Assembly: GCA_900316625.1 (NCBI GenBank) | Contig: ONDO01000004.1 | Span: forward strand, 1 to 64,000 | Length of the DNA: 64,000 nt | Origin: an uncultured Lachnospiraceae bacterium | GTDB lineage: Bacteria > Bacillota > Clostridia > Lachnospirales > Lachnospiraceae | Direction of reading: 5' to 3' | Shown here: piece by piece, positions 26,937 through 36,435 of the stretch | Layout of the letters: each line of letters starts with the position of its first letter | Position numbering within the stretch: the first letter of the stretch is position 1 | Translations under genes and position numbers: made by a program | The notes under the pieces: generated by a model | Told to the model about the DNA's origin: nothing | The model's input: the letters and a program-made list of their open reading frames with translations, nothing else | Databases searched by the model: none

Positions 26937-29900
26937 ATGTCCTTACAGTTTATTTTGGGTAATTCTGGATGCGGAAAATCGTATTATCTCTATCGGCATC
27001 TTGTGGATGAGGCACAGCTTCATCCTGAGAAGGTGTATATGTTACTGGTACCGGAACAGTTTACGGTACAGACAGAGAGGGAACTGGTAAGGCTGGCTCC
27101 CGATTCTGTCATTATGAATATTGAAGTATTATCATTTCAACGACTTGCTTACCGGGTCTTTGAGGAGCTCGGCTTAAGTACTCTGGATGTCCTCGAAGAG
27201 ACAGGTAAAAATCTGGTTCTTCGCCGTGTCAGCGAGCAGAAGGATTCTGAACTTACATTTCTATCGGGTAAGATGACGAAGCAAGGATTTATTACCGAAC
27301 TTCGTTCTCTGATCTCCGAACTTACTCAATATAGGATTAGTCCGGATATGCTACCGGATATGGGAAGGGTAGAAGGTGCTTCTAGTGGTTTTGTGACCAA
27401 GATGAAGGACCTTGAGATTCTCTATCGTGGCTTCCGGGAGTATATTAAGGATCGATACATTACGGCGGAAGAAGTTCTTGAATTACTCGAGGAAGTCCTT
27501 CCAGAGAGTAATCTCTTATCAGGCGCAGTGATCGCATTCGATGGATATACTGGTTTTACACCCAACCAGAAAGCTGTACTCTATCGCCTGTTTTTGAAGG
27601 CAGATTGCATTCTTTCAAGTGTTACGATCGATGAAGGAGAAGACTTCTTCCAGCTCGGAGGAGAAGAAGAACTTTTCTCTATGCCGAAGGAGATGATCGA
27701 TGATCTTGTAAGCCTCGCGAGAAAGTCCGGGACTGAGATTATGGATCCAATCATTCTTCCTGCAAAATCTGGTCATCGCTATATCCAGGGAGGAAAACTC
27801 TCTTTTTTTGAACAGAATCTCTTCCGTAATCGAAAGGTGAATTACCATGGGAAATCGGAAGATCAGATTCAGATAATGAGTTGTATGAATCCCCGCGCTG
27901 AACTACACAGGGCAGCAGCTTCGATTCGAAAACTCGTTCAGGAAGGACAGCTTCGTTATAGGGATATTGCACTTGTAACTCCTGCTCTGGACGAATATAA
28001 GGAATATGCGACATCCATTTTCAGGGAGTATGGGATTCCCTTGTATCTTGATGTGAGAACGACACCTTCGGATCATCCGCTGATGGAACTGATTCGCGGC
28101 CTTTTTGAAGTGCAGATTCGTGATTATTCATATCAGAGCATCATGAAGCTTCTGCGTTCCGGAATCCCAATTCTTCCCATGGAGGATGTTGATTTTCTGG
28201 ATAATTATCTGATTGCATCCGGTGCAAGAGGTTACCAGGCATATTCAAATCCTTTTCCTTACAAGCCGAGAGGTTTTAGCGAAGAGGATCTGCTTCGGAT
28301 TGAGCAAATTCGTTCAGAACTGATGGAGAATCTGACTCCTTTTACAGAGGCAGCATTGCATGCCAATGGTGATGTGAGAGCACTCGCGACAGCGCTGTAC
28401 TATTTCCTTGATCGCATCGAATGTGAGCAGTATATCCATGAGAGAGCGGATGAACTTGACGACCTGAATCTGGAACAGACCGCCTTTGTTTATCGCAATG
28501 TATTTTCCAAAGTCATGCGTATTCTCGACAAGATGGTTGAACTTCTCGATGGTGACGACATCGGCCCCAAGGAATTCTTAGAGATTCTTGATGCCGGTGT
28601 AGATACCTTGAAGATTGGTACCATTCCAGAGAGCAATGATACGGTTGTGATGGGTGATCTCGAGAGAACCAGACTGAATGATATTAAGGCGCTTTTTGTG
28701 CTTGGTGTATGTGATGCCTGGATTCCAAAGTCCGAATCAAAGGGGGGAATTCTGTCTGATTTCGAACGTGAACTGCTCTATGAGAATGCCTTTGAATTGT
28801 CAGCAACCTCCCGGAAAAGAGCTTTTCGACAGAAGTATTACCTCTATTCTGTATTAACCAAACCGTCACAGCTCTTGCATATATCCTTCTGCCGTCAGTA
28901 TTCGGATGGCAAGTCGGCACATCCTGCCTTCCTTGTGGATGAAATCAAATCTTTATTCCCTGATCTTTGTGTTTTGACCGAAGAGATTCCGGATGCAGGT
29001 GATATTCTGACGAAGGAGAGTCTGCTTCGTCTGACGGGAGAATATCTGAGAGAGGAACGTGCTGTACCGGGGTCTGTACTTTCTGATGAGAAGAAGAAGG
29101 AAATCCTTCGTGAGATGCTGATCTATCTCCAGGAAAATGATAAGGACCTCTTACAGGACATCCTGTCAGGAGCCTTCTATTACCATGATGCGGAGATGCT
29201 CTCTAACGAACTGAAAGAGGATCTTGCTGGGACAAAACTCGATGGAAGTGTTTCAAAACTGGAGCTTTTCGCAAAGTGTCCCTATGCATATTTCCTTCAG
29301 TATGGTCTAAAACTCCATGAGAGAGAAGAATATACGCTAAATGACATGGAAGAGGGAAGTCTCTACCATGACGTTTTAAATATCTATTCTCAGCTTTTGA
29401 TTCAGAGTGGAACGCAATGGGGCAAGGTTTCCATGGAAGATTCCAAATCTTATCTTGATCAGGCGCTTCAGGCTGTAATTGACGAACAGTATGTAAGACG
29501 TGTCTTCCATGACGCCAGATCGAACCACCATCTGGAACGTATCAGAGAGAGCATGAATGAGACGGTGGAGATTCTTAATGATCATGCCAGAAGAGGCACT
29601 TTTCTTCCCAAACGATTTGAGTACGATCTTACAGAGTATGAGAATCTCGGCGATCACACGCATCTTTCAGCACTTGAATTCCCTTTGAAGAATGGAAGTA
29701 CACTCTATCTGAAGGGAAGAGTCGATCGTATTGATACCATGGACAAGGATGGTACGCTCTATATTCGTATCGTTGACTATAAGTCCGGTTCGTCTGAGAT
29801 TCTGGATCCGAATAAAACTGCTGCAGGCGTGGAATTGCAGTTGCTTCTCTATATGAATGCTGTTTTAGAGGGAGAAGCCAGACTTGGACAGGCAACAGCA

Positions 29901-30365
29901 CCCGCAGAGATTCTCTATTATCATCTTCGAGAGACGATGCTTGGTGAGAGGGACAAGGTCCCAAAAGATGCAAGTGAGCAGGATCTTAAGAATCTGTTAC
30001 TGAAGAAGTATGCAAGCGATGCTCTGGTAAATAGTGATGAGGAGATTAAGCTTGCTCTTGATAACCCGGAGCTTGCGTCTTCTAAGGTACAGGATACAAT
30101 GCCGAAGAAACAGATGCATTTATCTGAGAAGCAGTTTCGAGGCCTTCTTTCTACGGTGAAGAAGATCGTAGGAGAGAAAGCAGAAGAGATCGAAGAGGGC
30201 AGAATCCAGGCCAAGCCTTATAGATCCAAGGATGAATCAGCTTGTACCTATTGTAAGTATCATTCTATTTGTGGATATGATGCGAACCTGCCAGGTTTTG
30301 AAGAGAACAAGAGCGGTAATCAGAATACATGGGAGGGACTTGCGAATGCCGGCATGGACGAATGA
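26937..30365 (+). CDS. addB: ATP-dependent helicase/nuclease subunit AddB
   Basis: 1142 residues. Walker A-like GNSGCGKS at the N-terminus, a helicase-like but degenerate core, and a C-terminal RecB-type nuclease with RIVDYKSG. An Fe-S cluster is indicated by the cysteine in FAKCPYAYFLQYG and the C-terminal C-x2-C-x5-C in ACTYCKYHSICGYD. With AddA it resects double-strand breaks and loads RecA. AGCGGGGAGAAAG precedes the ATG. The addA start lies inside its 3' end. Confidence 0.95.
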   Translation: MSLQFILGNSGCGKSYYLYRHLVDEAQLHPEKVYMLLVPEQFTVQTERELVRLAPDSVIMNIEVLSFQRLAYRVFEELGLSTLDVLEETGKNLVLRRVSEQKDSELTFLSGKMTKQGFITELRSLISELTQYRISPDMLPDMGRVEGASSGFVTKMKDLEILYRGFREYIKDRYITAEEVLELLEEVLPESNLLSGAVIAFDGYTGFTPNQKAVLYRLFLKADCILSSVTIDEGEDFFQLGGEEELFSMPKEMIDDLVSLARKSGTEIMDPIILPAKSGHRYIQGGKLSFFEQNLFRNRKVNYHGKSEDQIQIMSCMNPRAELHRAAASIRKLVQEGQLRYRDIALVTPALDEYKEYATSIFREYGIPLYLDVRTTPSDHPLMELIRGLFEVQIRDYSYQSIMKLLRSGIPILPMEDVDFLDNYLIASGARGYQAYSNPFPYKPRGFSEEDLLRIEQIRSELMENLTPFTEAALHANGDVRALATALYYFLDRIECEQYIHERADELDDLNLEQTAFVYRNVFSKVMRILDKMVELLDGDDIGPKEFLEILDAGVDTLKIGTIPESNDTVVMGDLERTRLNDIKALFVLGVCDAWIPKSESKGGILSDFERELLYENAFELSATSRKRAFRQKYYLYSVLTKPSQLLHISFCRQYSDGKSAHPAFLVDEIKSLFPDLCVLTEEIPDAGDILTKESLLRLTGEYLREERAVPGSVLSDEKKKEILREMLIYLQENDKDLLQDILSGAFYYHDAEMLSNELKEDLAGTKLDGSVSKLELFAKCPYAYFLQYGLKLHEREEYTLNDMEEGSLYHDVLNIYSQLLIQSGTQWGKVSMEDSKSYLDQALQAVIDEQYVRRVFHDARSNHHLERIRESMNETVEILNDHARRGTFLPKRFEYDLTEYENLGDHTHLSALEFPLKNGSTLYLKGRVDRIDTMDKDGTLYIRIVDYKSGSSEILDPNKTAAGVELQLLLYMNAVLEGEARLGQATAPAEILYYHLRETMLGERDKVPKDASEQDLKNLLLKKYASDALVNSDEEIKLALDNPELASSKVQDTMPKKQMHLSEKQFRGLLSTVKKIVGEKAEEIEEGRIQAKPYRSKDESACTYCKYHSICGYDANLPGFEENKSGNQNTWEGLANAGMDE

Positions 30366-33300
30366 ACAGCAGCGTGTTATTGATACACGCAATCATAATA
30401 TTCTTGTATCTGCTGCTGCAGGTTCTGGTAAGACGGCAGTTTTGGTAGAGAGAATCATTCAGAAGATTACAGATCAGGCTCATCCTGTGGATGTGGATCG
30501 CTTACTGGTTGTTACCTTTACCCGTGCAGCTGCACAGGAGATGAAGGAACGTATTCGTTCTTCCCTGAACGAGGAGATTCTTGCTGCAGGAAGCGAAGAG
30601 AGGAGATCGAGGTTAGAGAGGCAGAAAACTCTGCTTTCTCATGCGAAGATTACTACGATTGACAGCTTCTGTAAATATATTGTTCGTAATCACTTTGATG
30701 AGATTGGATTAGATCCTACCTTCCGCCAGTACGATGAGAATGAGATGCGCCTGTTAGAACAGGAAGTAATGGATGACTTCCTGGAGGAAGAGTATCAGAA
30801 GGCGGATCCGGCTTTCTTAGAACTTGTGAAGACCTATGGCACAAAGAACAGTGATGCAGAGATTGCAGAGATGATTCTGCAGATCAAGAAGGTATCAGAC
30901 AGTTTCCCCTGGCCTGAAGAATGGATTGCGGAGTCTGGACAGGCGTATCGGGTTTCTAGCAAGGAAGATATCCTGGAATCTGTCTGGATGAAGGAATTTG
31001 TCTTATCCATACGTCACCTGGTGATTGATGCGAGGATTCTCTGCGAAGAACTTGTGGATTTTGCTTTATCAGAAGATGGCATCGCAAAGAGTGATAAGAA
31101 GGTATACCCTTCTGATCTTGAAGTACTAAGGTCCTATGAAAAAATTAAAGATGATTTCCTCTTTTTACGTTCTCTTCATAAAGCAGATTTTATCTCTTTT
31201 TCAGGTGCTGTATCAAAGGATCCGGAACTGAAGATCCTTGGTCAGGAAGCTCGTAATGCCAGAAATTCTTATAAAGAAGCGATTTCAAAAGTTGAGGAGT
31301 TAGTGGATAATTCCAGTGATGATCTATTAGCAGATATTATTGCTGTCAGACCTCACATTGAGGAGTTGATTGCACTTACCCTGGATTATCTCAAGAGATT
31401 AAATGAGAGAAAGACAGAAGAGAATGTTCTTGATTTCTCGGATATTGAACATGCCGCACTTCGTATTCTTGTGAATCCGGACGGTAGTCGTAGAAGTGTT
31501 GCGGTCGAATTCGCTTCTGCCTATGACGAAATCATGGTCGATGAATATCAGGATTCGAACGATGTACAGGAAGCGATTCTTTCTTCCATAACCAAAGAAG
31601 AGGATGGTGGTCATGACTACTTCATGGTAGGTGATGTAAAGCAGTCAATCTATCGTTTTCGTCAGGCCAGACCTCAGATCTTCATGGAGAAACTGAATCG
31701 CTTTTCGGATGATCTGAAAGATTCTGACTATAAAATCCTGTTGGGTAAGAACTTCCGTAGCAGGCAGGAAGTGATTGATTGTGTAAACGCTGTGTTCCGC
31801 CGTGTTATGGGGCAGGACCTGGGGAAGGTGGAATATGACGAGTCACATTATCTGAACCTGGGAAATGCCGATTATCCTGCTTCTCCTGGCAATCTGAATC
31901 AGCCAGAGCTGATCCTTGGCTACAATGATTCCAAGAAGGTTTTAGAGGAAGCTATCTCGGATGATGAATTCGAAGCTTATCTTGTGGCGGATCGTATTCG
32001 CAGACTCCTTGACCATGGAAAGGTCTATGATGCAAAGCAAAAAGAGTATCGCAAGGTAGAACCTAGAGATATCGCTATTCTCTGTCGTAGTCTCCGCAAG
32101 GTTGCTCCTGTAATCCATGATGCCCTCGAAGCCCGTAAGATTCCTTCTTATATCATGAATAAATCGGGTTACTATAACTCGAATGAAGTGGAGAATGTTC
32201 TGTCTTATCTGGAGGTCTTAGAGAATCCTCTACAGGATATTCCGATGGCTGCTGTCCTGCATTCTAAGCTCTTTCATCTGTCTGAGGATGATCTGGCGGA
32301 GATAGTAATCGAGTATGAAGAAGAGTCCTTTGGCCAGGCAGTACTTGATTACGCACGTGATCATGCTGCAGAAGAGATGGATCCTGTTGTTTTATTCTAC
32401 AGGGAGTATGATGCGCTTCGGAAACTGATGCATGATATTCCGCTTCATGAAGTAATTCTTCACATACTAAAAACCAATGGCTATCAGGACTATATCCGGT
32501 CTATGCCAGGTGGACAGGTGAGAGCGGCGAACCTGGATAAGCTGGTGGATCTTGCCATTAACTTTGAACATTCCGGTGGTGTTGGTGTTGTTTCTTTCGT
32601 TGATTATATTCACCGACTGAAGGAATTCGATGTGGATGAAGGAGATGCAGAACTACTCGGAGAAGATGCCAACTGTGTCAAAATTATGACGATTCATAAG
32701 TCCAAAGGACTGGAATTCCCGATTGTCTTCCTATCTGGTATCAAGGATAGATTCTCAGGAAAGGCATCTCGTAAGAACCTTTTGGTGAGTGCTGATTATG
32801 GCCTGTCTCTGGCCAAAGTGACCGGACGCTTCAAAGTAAAGAGTAAATGTCTCTATGACAAAGCTGTTCTCTATCTGATGAACAAGGAAGATCTTGGAGA
32901 AGAACTGCGTGTGCTCTATGTTGCCATGACAAGAGCTAAGGAAAAACTGATCTTTACCGGTATTATCTCTAAAGATGATTACGATAAACTGCAGATCGGT
33001 ACGCATAGAGACCGTCTTACCTATGCGGAGAGAAGCCTGGCTAAGTCTTATTATGATTGGCTGAAACTTGGCCTGGGGGATGACAGTAATGTTGCTTATG
33101 ATGTCTATGAGACGAACTCTTTTGAAGAAGGACAGAAATTCGATAAGGAGAGTGAAAGCATTGTCTATGAGAATGTGAAGGAACTCCTGAAGGAAAAGGG
33201 CTCATTCCAGGAAATTCTGAAGAAAAATCTGGAAGTTAAGTCAGAAGACAAGGATAAGGACCAAGTACATCTGAAGGGTAAATATTCAGTTTCAGAACTG

Positions 33301-33969
33301 AAGCATCAGGCAATGATTCTTCGCTTTGAAAATGATGAAAAGGTGGAGGAGAGCGGACGTCCTTCTTTCCTTGAGACGAGGGAATTCCATAAGACGGTTC
33401 CTGCCTTTATTAGTGGGAAGGATGAGGATTATGTGAATCCGGGAGCTTTACGTGGTATCGCTATGCATCGTGCTATGGAACTTCTGGATTTTCAGGCTGA
33501 TCTCTCTGATCTCGATGGGGTCAAGAAGGAACTTGACCGTATGCTTTCTTCCGGTAGGATGACTGGGTCGGAATATGAACTTCTATCTGCAAACCGAATC
33601 CTTGAATTCTGTAAATCTGATATCTTTTCCCGCATGAAGACGGCCGATTTTGCCGGGCTACTGCATCGAGAATCTCCCTTTGTCATGGGAGAGGACGCGA
33701 CAAAGCTCTTTGATGGACTTTCCGAAAACCATACGGACGATGGGATGATCCTGATTCAGGGAATCATTGATGCCTGGTTTATAGAGGATGGACAGGCAGT
33801 TCTTGTTGACTATAAAACGGATTCTGTCAAGGATGGACAGGCACTGATTCTTCGCTATCAAAAGCAGATGGAACTCTATGGAAGTGCGATTCAAAAGGCT
33901 ACACAAATGCCTATAAAGGAGTCAATTCTCTATTCCTTCCACTTAGGAGAAGAAGTCCCTCTTGATTGA
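30346..33969 (+). CDS. addA: ATP-dependent helicase/nuclease subunit AddA
   Basis: 1207 residues. UvrD-type helicase motifs: Q-motif TNEQQRVI, Walker A AAAGSGKTAVLVERI, VVTFTRAAAQEMKERI, Walker B MVDEYQDSN, QSIYRFRQA, motif V TIHKSKGLEFPIVF and motif VI LYVAMTRAKEKL. The C-terminal nuclease has VLVDYKTD. The ATG at 30346 has GGGAGG upstream and overlaps addB by 20 nt, giving coupled translation of the two subunits in equal amounts. Confidence 0.96.
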   Translation: MPAWTNEQQRVIDTRNHNILVSAAAGSGKTAVLVERIIQKITDQAHPVDVDRLLVVTFTRAAAQEMKERIRSSLNEEILAAGSEERRSRLERQKTLLSHAKITTIDSFCKYIVRNHFDEIGLDPTFRQYDENEMRLLEQEVMDDFLEEEYQKADPAFLELVKTYGTKNSDAEIAEMILQIKKVSDSFPWPEEWIAESGQAYRVSSKEDILESVWMKEFVLSIRHLVIDARILCEELVDFALSEDGIAKSDKKVYPSDLEVLRSYEKIKDDFLFLRSLHKADFISFSGAVSKDPELKILGQEARNARNSYKEAISKVEELVDNSSDDLLADIIAVRPHIEELIALTLDYLKRLNERKTEENVLDFSDIEHAALRILVNPDGSRRSVAVEFASAYDEIMVDEYQDSNDVQEAILSSITKEEDGGHDYFMVGDVKQSIYRFRQARPQIFMEKLNRFSDDLKDSDYKILLGKNFRSRQEVIDCVNAVFRRVMGQDLGKVEYDESHYLNLGNADYPASPGNLNQPELILGYNDSKKVLEEAISDDEFEAYLVADRIRRLLDHGKVYDAKQKEYRKVEPRDIAILCRSLRKVAPVIHDALEARKIPSYIMNKSGYYNSNEVENVLSYLEVLENPLQDIPMAAVLHSKLFHLSEDDLAEIVIEYEEESFGQAVLDYARDHAAEEMDPVVLFYREYDALRKLMHDIPLHEVILHILKTNGYQDYIRSMPGGQVRAANLDKLVDLAINFEHSGGVGVVSFVDYIHRLKEFDVDEGDAELLGEDANCVKIMTIHKSKGLEFPIVFLSGIKDRFSGKASRKNLLVSADYGLSLAKVTGRFKVKSKCLYDKAVLYLMNKEDLGEELRVLYVAMTRAKEKLIFTGIISKDDYDKLQIGTHRDRLTYAERSLAKSYYDWLKLGLGDDSNVAYDVYETNSFEEGQKFDKESESIVYENVKELLKEKGSFQEILKKNLEVKSEDKDKDQVHLKGKYSVSELKHQAMILRFENDEKVEESGRPSFLETREFHKTVPAFISGKDEDYVNPGALRGIAMHRAMELLDFQADLSDLDGVKKELDRMLSSGRMTGSEYELLSANRILEFCKSDIFSRMKTADFAGLLHRESPFVMGEDATKLFDGLSENHTDDGMILIQGIIDAWFIEDGQAVLVDYKTDSVKDGQALILRYQKQMELYGSAIQKATQMPIKESILYSFHLGEEVPLD

Positions 33970-34093
33970 AAGAAATTCCTTTGGAATTGCTGTTGTACAT
34001 ACTGCAAGAATATAATATAATCTGTTTTGCTTTTTAGATAACACTGAATGATTTCCATATGAATATCATTTGGAAATGAGAGGACGGATTGAT

Positions 34094-34357
34094 ATGACGA
34101 ACAAATTAGACGAGCTTGCATTGCAGACCTTTCTTGATAATCAGGAACAGCTTTTCCCCGAGCCGGTTGCAGATACTCCGGAAGAGGCAGAGGCTTTTCT
34201 TGAAGATTGTCTGGCTGTAGTCCTGGACAATAAGAGAGATGTTATCGACTATATTGGTGACAGCATGGATATTGAAGGTATGACGGATGAAGAGGTTCTG
34301 GATTCTCCAGAGGTTTTTGCTTTGGAAGATGGAAGATATCTTGTTATAATGGGATAA
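34094..34357 (+). CDS. Small acidic protein of unknown function
   Basis: 87 residues, very acidic (Asp/Glu about one quarter), no Cys, no signal peptide or membrane segment. It begins MTNKLDELALQTFLDNQEQL and ends DGRYLVIMG. AGAGGACGG lies 6 nt upstream of ATG 34094. I do not recognise a family. Placed after addA with a 124-nt gap and followed by a hairpin terminator, so it is probably its own unit or the last gene of the addBA transcript. Confidence 0.6.
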   Translation: MTNKLDELALQTFLDNQEQLFPEPVADTPEEAEAFLEDCLAVVLDNKRDVIDYIGDSMDIEGMTDEEVLDSPEVFALEDGRYLVIMG

Positions 34358-34410
34358 GATTCATTCTATTCTTACGTACAAACTACCTGAACTTTGATAC
34401 GGTACGAATG

Positions 34411-34442
34411 ATCAGCAGACAATTATTGTCTGCTGATTTCTT
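34411..34442 (+). terminator. Hairpin terminator
   Basis: Perfect 12-bp stem ATCAGCAGACAA/TTGTCTGCTGAT with a 3-nt loop and a short TTTCTT tail. It lies 53 nt after the small acidic protein gene. Confidence 0.7.
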
Positions 34443-34460
34443 AATACAAATGGGGGAAAT

Positions 34461-35447
34461 ATGAAAAGAAAGCTTATAACAATCCTTTTGATTGCATCCT
34501 GTACAAGCTTTCTTCTTTCTGGATGTAGCATCGCGGGAAGGAAGATCTATATGAGCTCAGGAACCGGTTGGTTCTCTGTATTCACTATAGGAAAAGGAGC
34601 CTGTCCTAAGAACGAGGCTTTGGTATATCTTGCTAATTATCGAAATCTCTATGGTTCTATTAATGGTGCGGATCTCTTCGAAGGCGAATATGATACAGAA
34701 CATCTGATTTCGAATCTGAAGGACGCAGCTCTTTCTCATCTGACGCAGGTTTATGCTATGAATCAGTATGCAGCACAGAAAGAGATTACTCTGGATCAGC
34801 AGGAATTAGATCGTGTGGAACAGGCCGCAAAGAAATACTATGATTCCCTTAGCAAGAAAGAAAAGTCTGCACTGAAGGTCAAGGAAACAGATATCAGAGA
34901 TATGTATGGTCGTCTTGCCCTTGCAGAGAAAGTCTATACAGATCTTATGGGCTCTGTTGATGAAGAGGTATCTGAAGACGAGGCAAGAGTTGTTGATGCC
35001 AAGATCATTGTTATCTCGGATCAGGATAAGGCTGATACTGTCCAGAATCTTATTAACTCTGGAACAGAGTTCGATCTTCTGAATTCCTATAATGATGCTA
35101 CCCAGATGGATGTATCTCTGAAGAGAGGAGAATACCCCATCGAAGTGGAGGAAGTACTTTTCTCATTAGAGGATGGAGCAGTGGCTGGACCAATTGCAGC
35201 ATCTGATGGTAAGTATTACTTTGTGAAGTGTATCTCTAAATATAATCAGGAATTATCAGAAGAAAACAAGAAGTCAATTGTCGAGAAAAGACAGACCAAT
35301 CGTGTTGGGGATATCTTAGACGATCTTGATGAAAATGTTTATTCTGAATTAAATCAAAAATTATGGGATGAAATGGAGTTGCCAGACAAGGAGACAGTGA
35401 AGACGAATTCTTTCTTCTCTGTTCTACATGAATACCTCTCCTATTAG
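34461..35447 (+). CDS. Lipoprotein, SurA/PrsA-like peptidyl-prolyl isomerase candidate
   Basis: 328 residues. Lipoprotein signal peptide with lipobox LLSGC (Cys22 would be lipidated), so it faces the outside. A helical SurA-N-like region (about 60-165) is followed by a short parvulin-like segment (about 180-265, VDAKIIVI ... EYPIEVEEVLFSLEDGAVAGPIAASDGKYY) and a helical tail. It probably assists folding of exported proteins. The parvulin part is divergent, so catalytic activity is uncertain. GGGGGA lies upstream of the ATG. Confidence 0.78.
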   Translation: MKRKLITILLIASCTSFLLSGCSIAGRKIYMSSGTGWFSVFTIGKGACPKNEALVYLANYRNLYGSINGADLFEGEYDTEHLISNLKDAALSHLTQVYAMNQYAAQKEITLDQQELDRVEQAAKKYYDSLSKKEKSALKVKETDIRDMYGRLALAEKVYTDLMGSVDEEVSEDEARVVDAKIIVISDQDKADTVQNLINSGTEFDLLNSYNDATQMDVSLKRGEYPIEVEEVLFSLEDGAVAGPIAASDGKYYFVKCISKYNQELSEENKKSIVEKRQTNRVGDILDDLDENVYSELNQKLWDEMELPDKETVKTNSFFSVLHEYLSY

Positions 35448-35466
35448 CACTTAATATGAGCTTTCG

Positions 35467-35500
35467 AATTCCACACGCAGGAGCGTGTGGAATTTTAATT
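35467..35500 (+). terminator. Hairpin terminator after the lipoprotein gene
   Basis: Perfect 12-bp stem AATTCCACACGC/GCGTGTGGAATT with loop AGGA and a TTAATT tail. Confidence 0.75.
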
Positions 35501-35555
35501 ATTCAAAATGTATGATAATGAAAAGGAATTAGACTTATTTTTATACAATTCTATC

Positions 35556-35584
35556 TTGGATATTTCTGACAAATTGCTTATAAT
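35556..35584 (+). promoter_or_regulatory. Promoter of the DUF6465 gene
   Basis: TTGGAT, 17 nt, TATAAT. The predicted start near 35591 gives a leader of about 70 nt ending in AAGGAGGA. Confidence 0.65.
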
Positions 35585-35658
35585 AAAATATGTTGTAGAT
35601 CAACGAATGAAAGTGTGAACTTGTAATTAGAAATGCAACATCAAGGAGGAAAAGGATT

Positions 35659-36129
35659 ATGGCAACTAAGAAGACACCTTCACGTGACGAATTTGCGGCT
35701 GAGCTTAAGAAGGTAAAGGCTGAAACCGAGAAAGAAATCACCAAGAAGACCGAAGAAGTTAAGGCTGAGGCTAAGAAGGCTACGATCGAAGTAAAGGAAG
35801 CAGCTAAGAAGACCGCTGATAATGCAAAGGCTTCTGCTAAGAAGACTGCATCTAAGGCTGTAGCTTCTACCAAGCTTACTGCAAAGAAGACCGTTGCAGC
35901 AGCTAAGAAGAAGGTAGAGGAGAAGACTGCTGAAGTTAAGGTTACTGCTGTTGTGCAGTTCGCTGGTCGTGACTTCAAGGTAGATGATATCGTAAAGAAG
36001 GTTGAAGAAGCATACAAGGCTGAGAACAAGAAGAAAGCTCTTAAGTCTCTGGATGTATATATCAAGCCGGAAGATGGTGCTGCTTACTATGTGGCTAATG
36101 ATGGCTATGCTGGTAAGGTAAATCTCTAA
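35659..36129 (+). CDS. Histone H1-like Lys/Ala-rich protein with DUF6465 domain
   Basis: 156 residues. The first 95 are built almost entirely from Lys, Ala, Glu, Thr and Val (AKKTA-type repeats), very like histone H1 tails and bacterial H1-like proteins. The C-terminal 60 (from VTAVVQFAGRDFKVDDIV) form a compact domain matching DUF6465. The protein is probably abundant: it has a strong promoter, an AAGGAGGA ribosome site and a strong terminator. Nucleic-acid binding or a structural role is inferred, not shown. Confidence 0.8.
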   Translation: MATKKTPSRDEFAAELKKVKAETEKEITKKTEEVKAEAKKATIEVKEAAKKTADNAKASAKKTASKAVASTKLTAKKTVAAAKKKVEEKTAEVKVTAVVQFAGRDFKVDDIVKKVEEAYKAENKKKALKSLDVYIKPEDGAAYYVANDGYAGKVNL

Positions 36130-36154
36130 TCTATATTCTTATTTAAAGTGATAG

Positions 36155-36184
36155 GACCAGACATGATATGTGTCTGGTCTTTTT
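36155..36184 (+). terminator. Intrinsic terminator after the DUF6465 gene
   Basis: Perfect 9-bp stem GACCAGACA/TGTCTGGTC, 7-nt loop, five T. Confidence 0.93.
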
Positions 36185-36357
36185 CTATGTCAAATGATGC
36201 AGGCATGTGATCGTGGTATGTGCGTTCTTCTCTGATCTATATTAGGTTAAGTGTAATTATTATGAATAGTATAAATTATAACTGGAATTAACAACGCAAG
36301 CCATATACTTCAACATAAAGGAATATTGAATCTGTTAACTGTAGATTCAATAAAATG
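36185..36357. other. AT-rich gap without a gene
   Basis: Part of the roughly 300-nt space between the converging DUF6465 and htpG genes. It holds no credible reading frame. A weak plus-strand promoter (TTAAGT, 17 nt, TATAAA at 36247-36275) and a hairpin TTGAATCT/AGATTCAA (36326-36350) could belong to a small RNA, but support is thin. Confidence 0.4.
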
Positions 36358-36403
36358 AATAACCTCCAAGGCATGTCCTGGAAGGGCATGATTGGAGGTT
36401 ATT
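36358..36403 (-). terminator. htpG terminator hairpin
   Basis: A 12-bp outer stem AATAACCTCCAA/TTGGAGGTTATT with an inner CATGTCC/GGGCATG helix. It starts 33 nt after the htpG stop and is followed on the minus strand by ATTCATTTTATTG. The tail is weak but the hairpin is large. Confidence 0.65.
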
Positions 36404-36435
36404 ATTAATTCCTTATATTTAAATTGTATTTTGGC

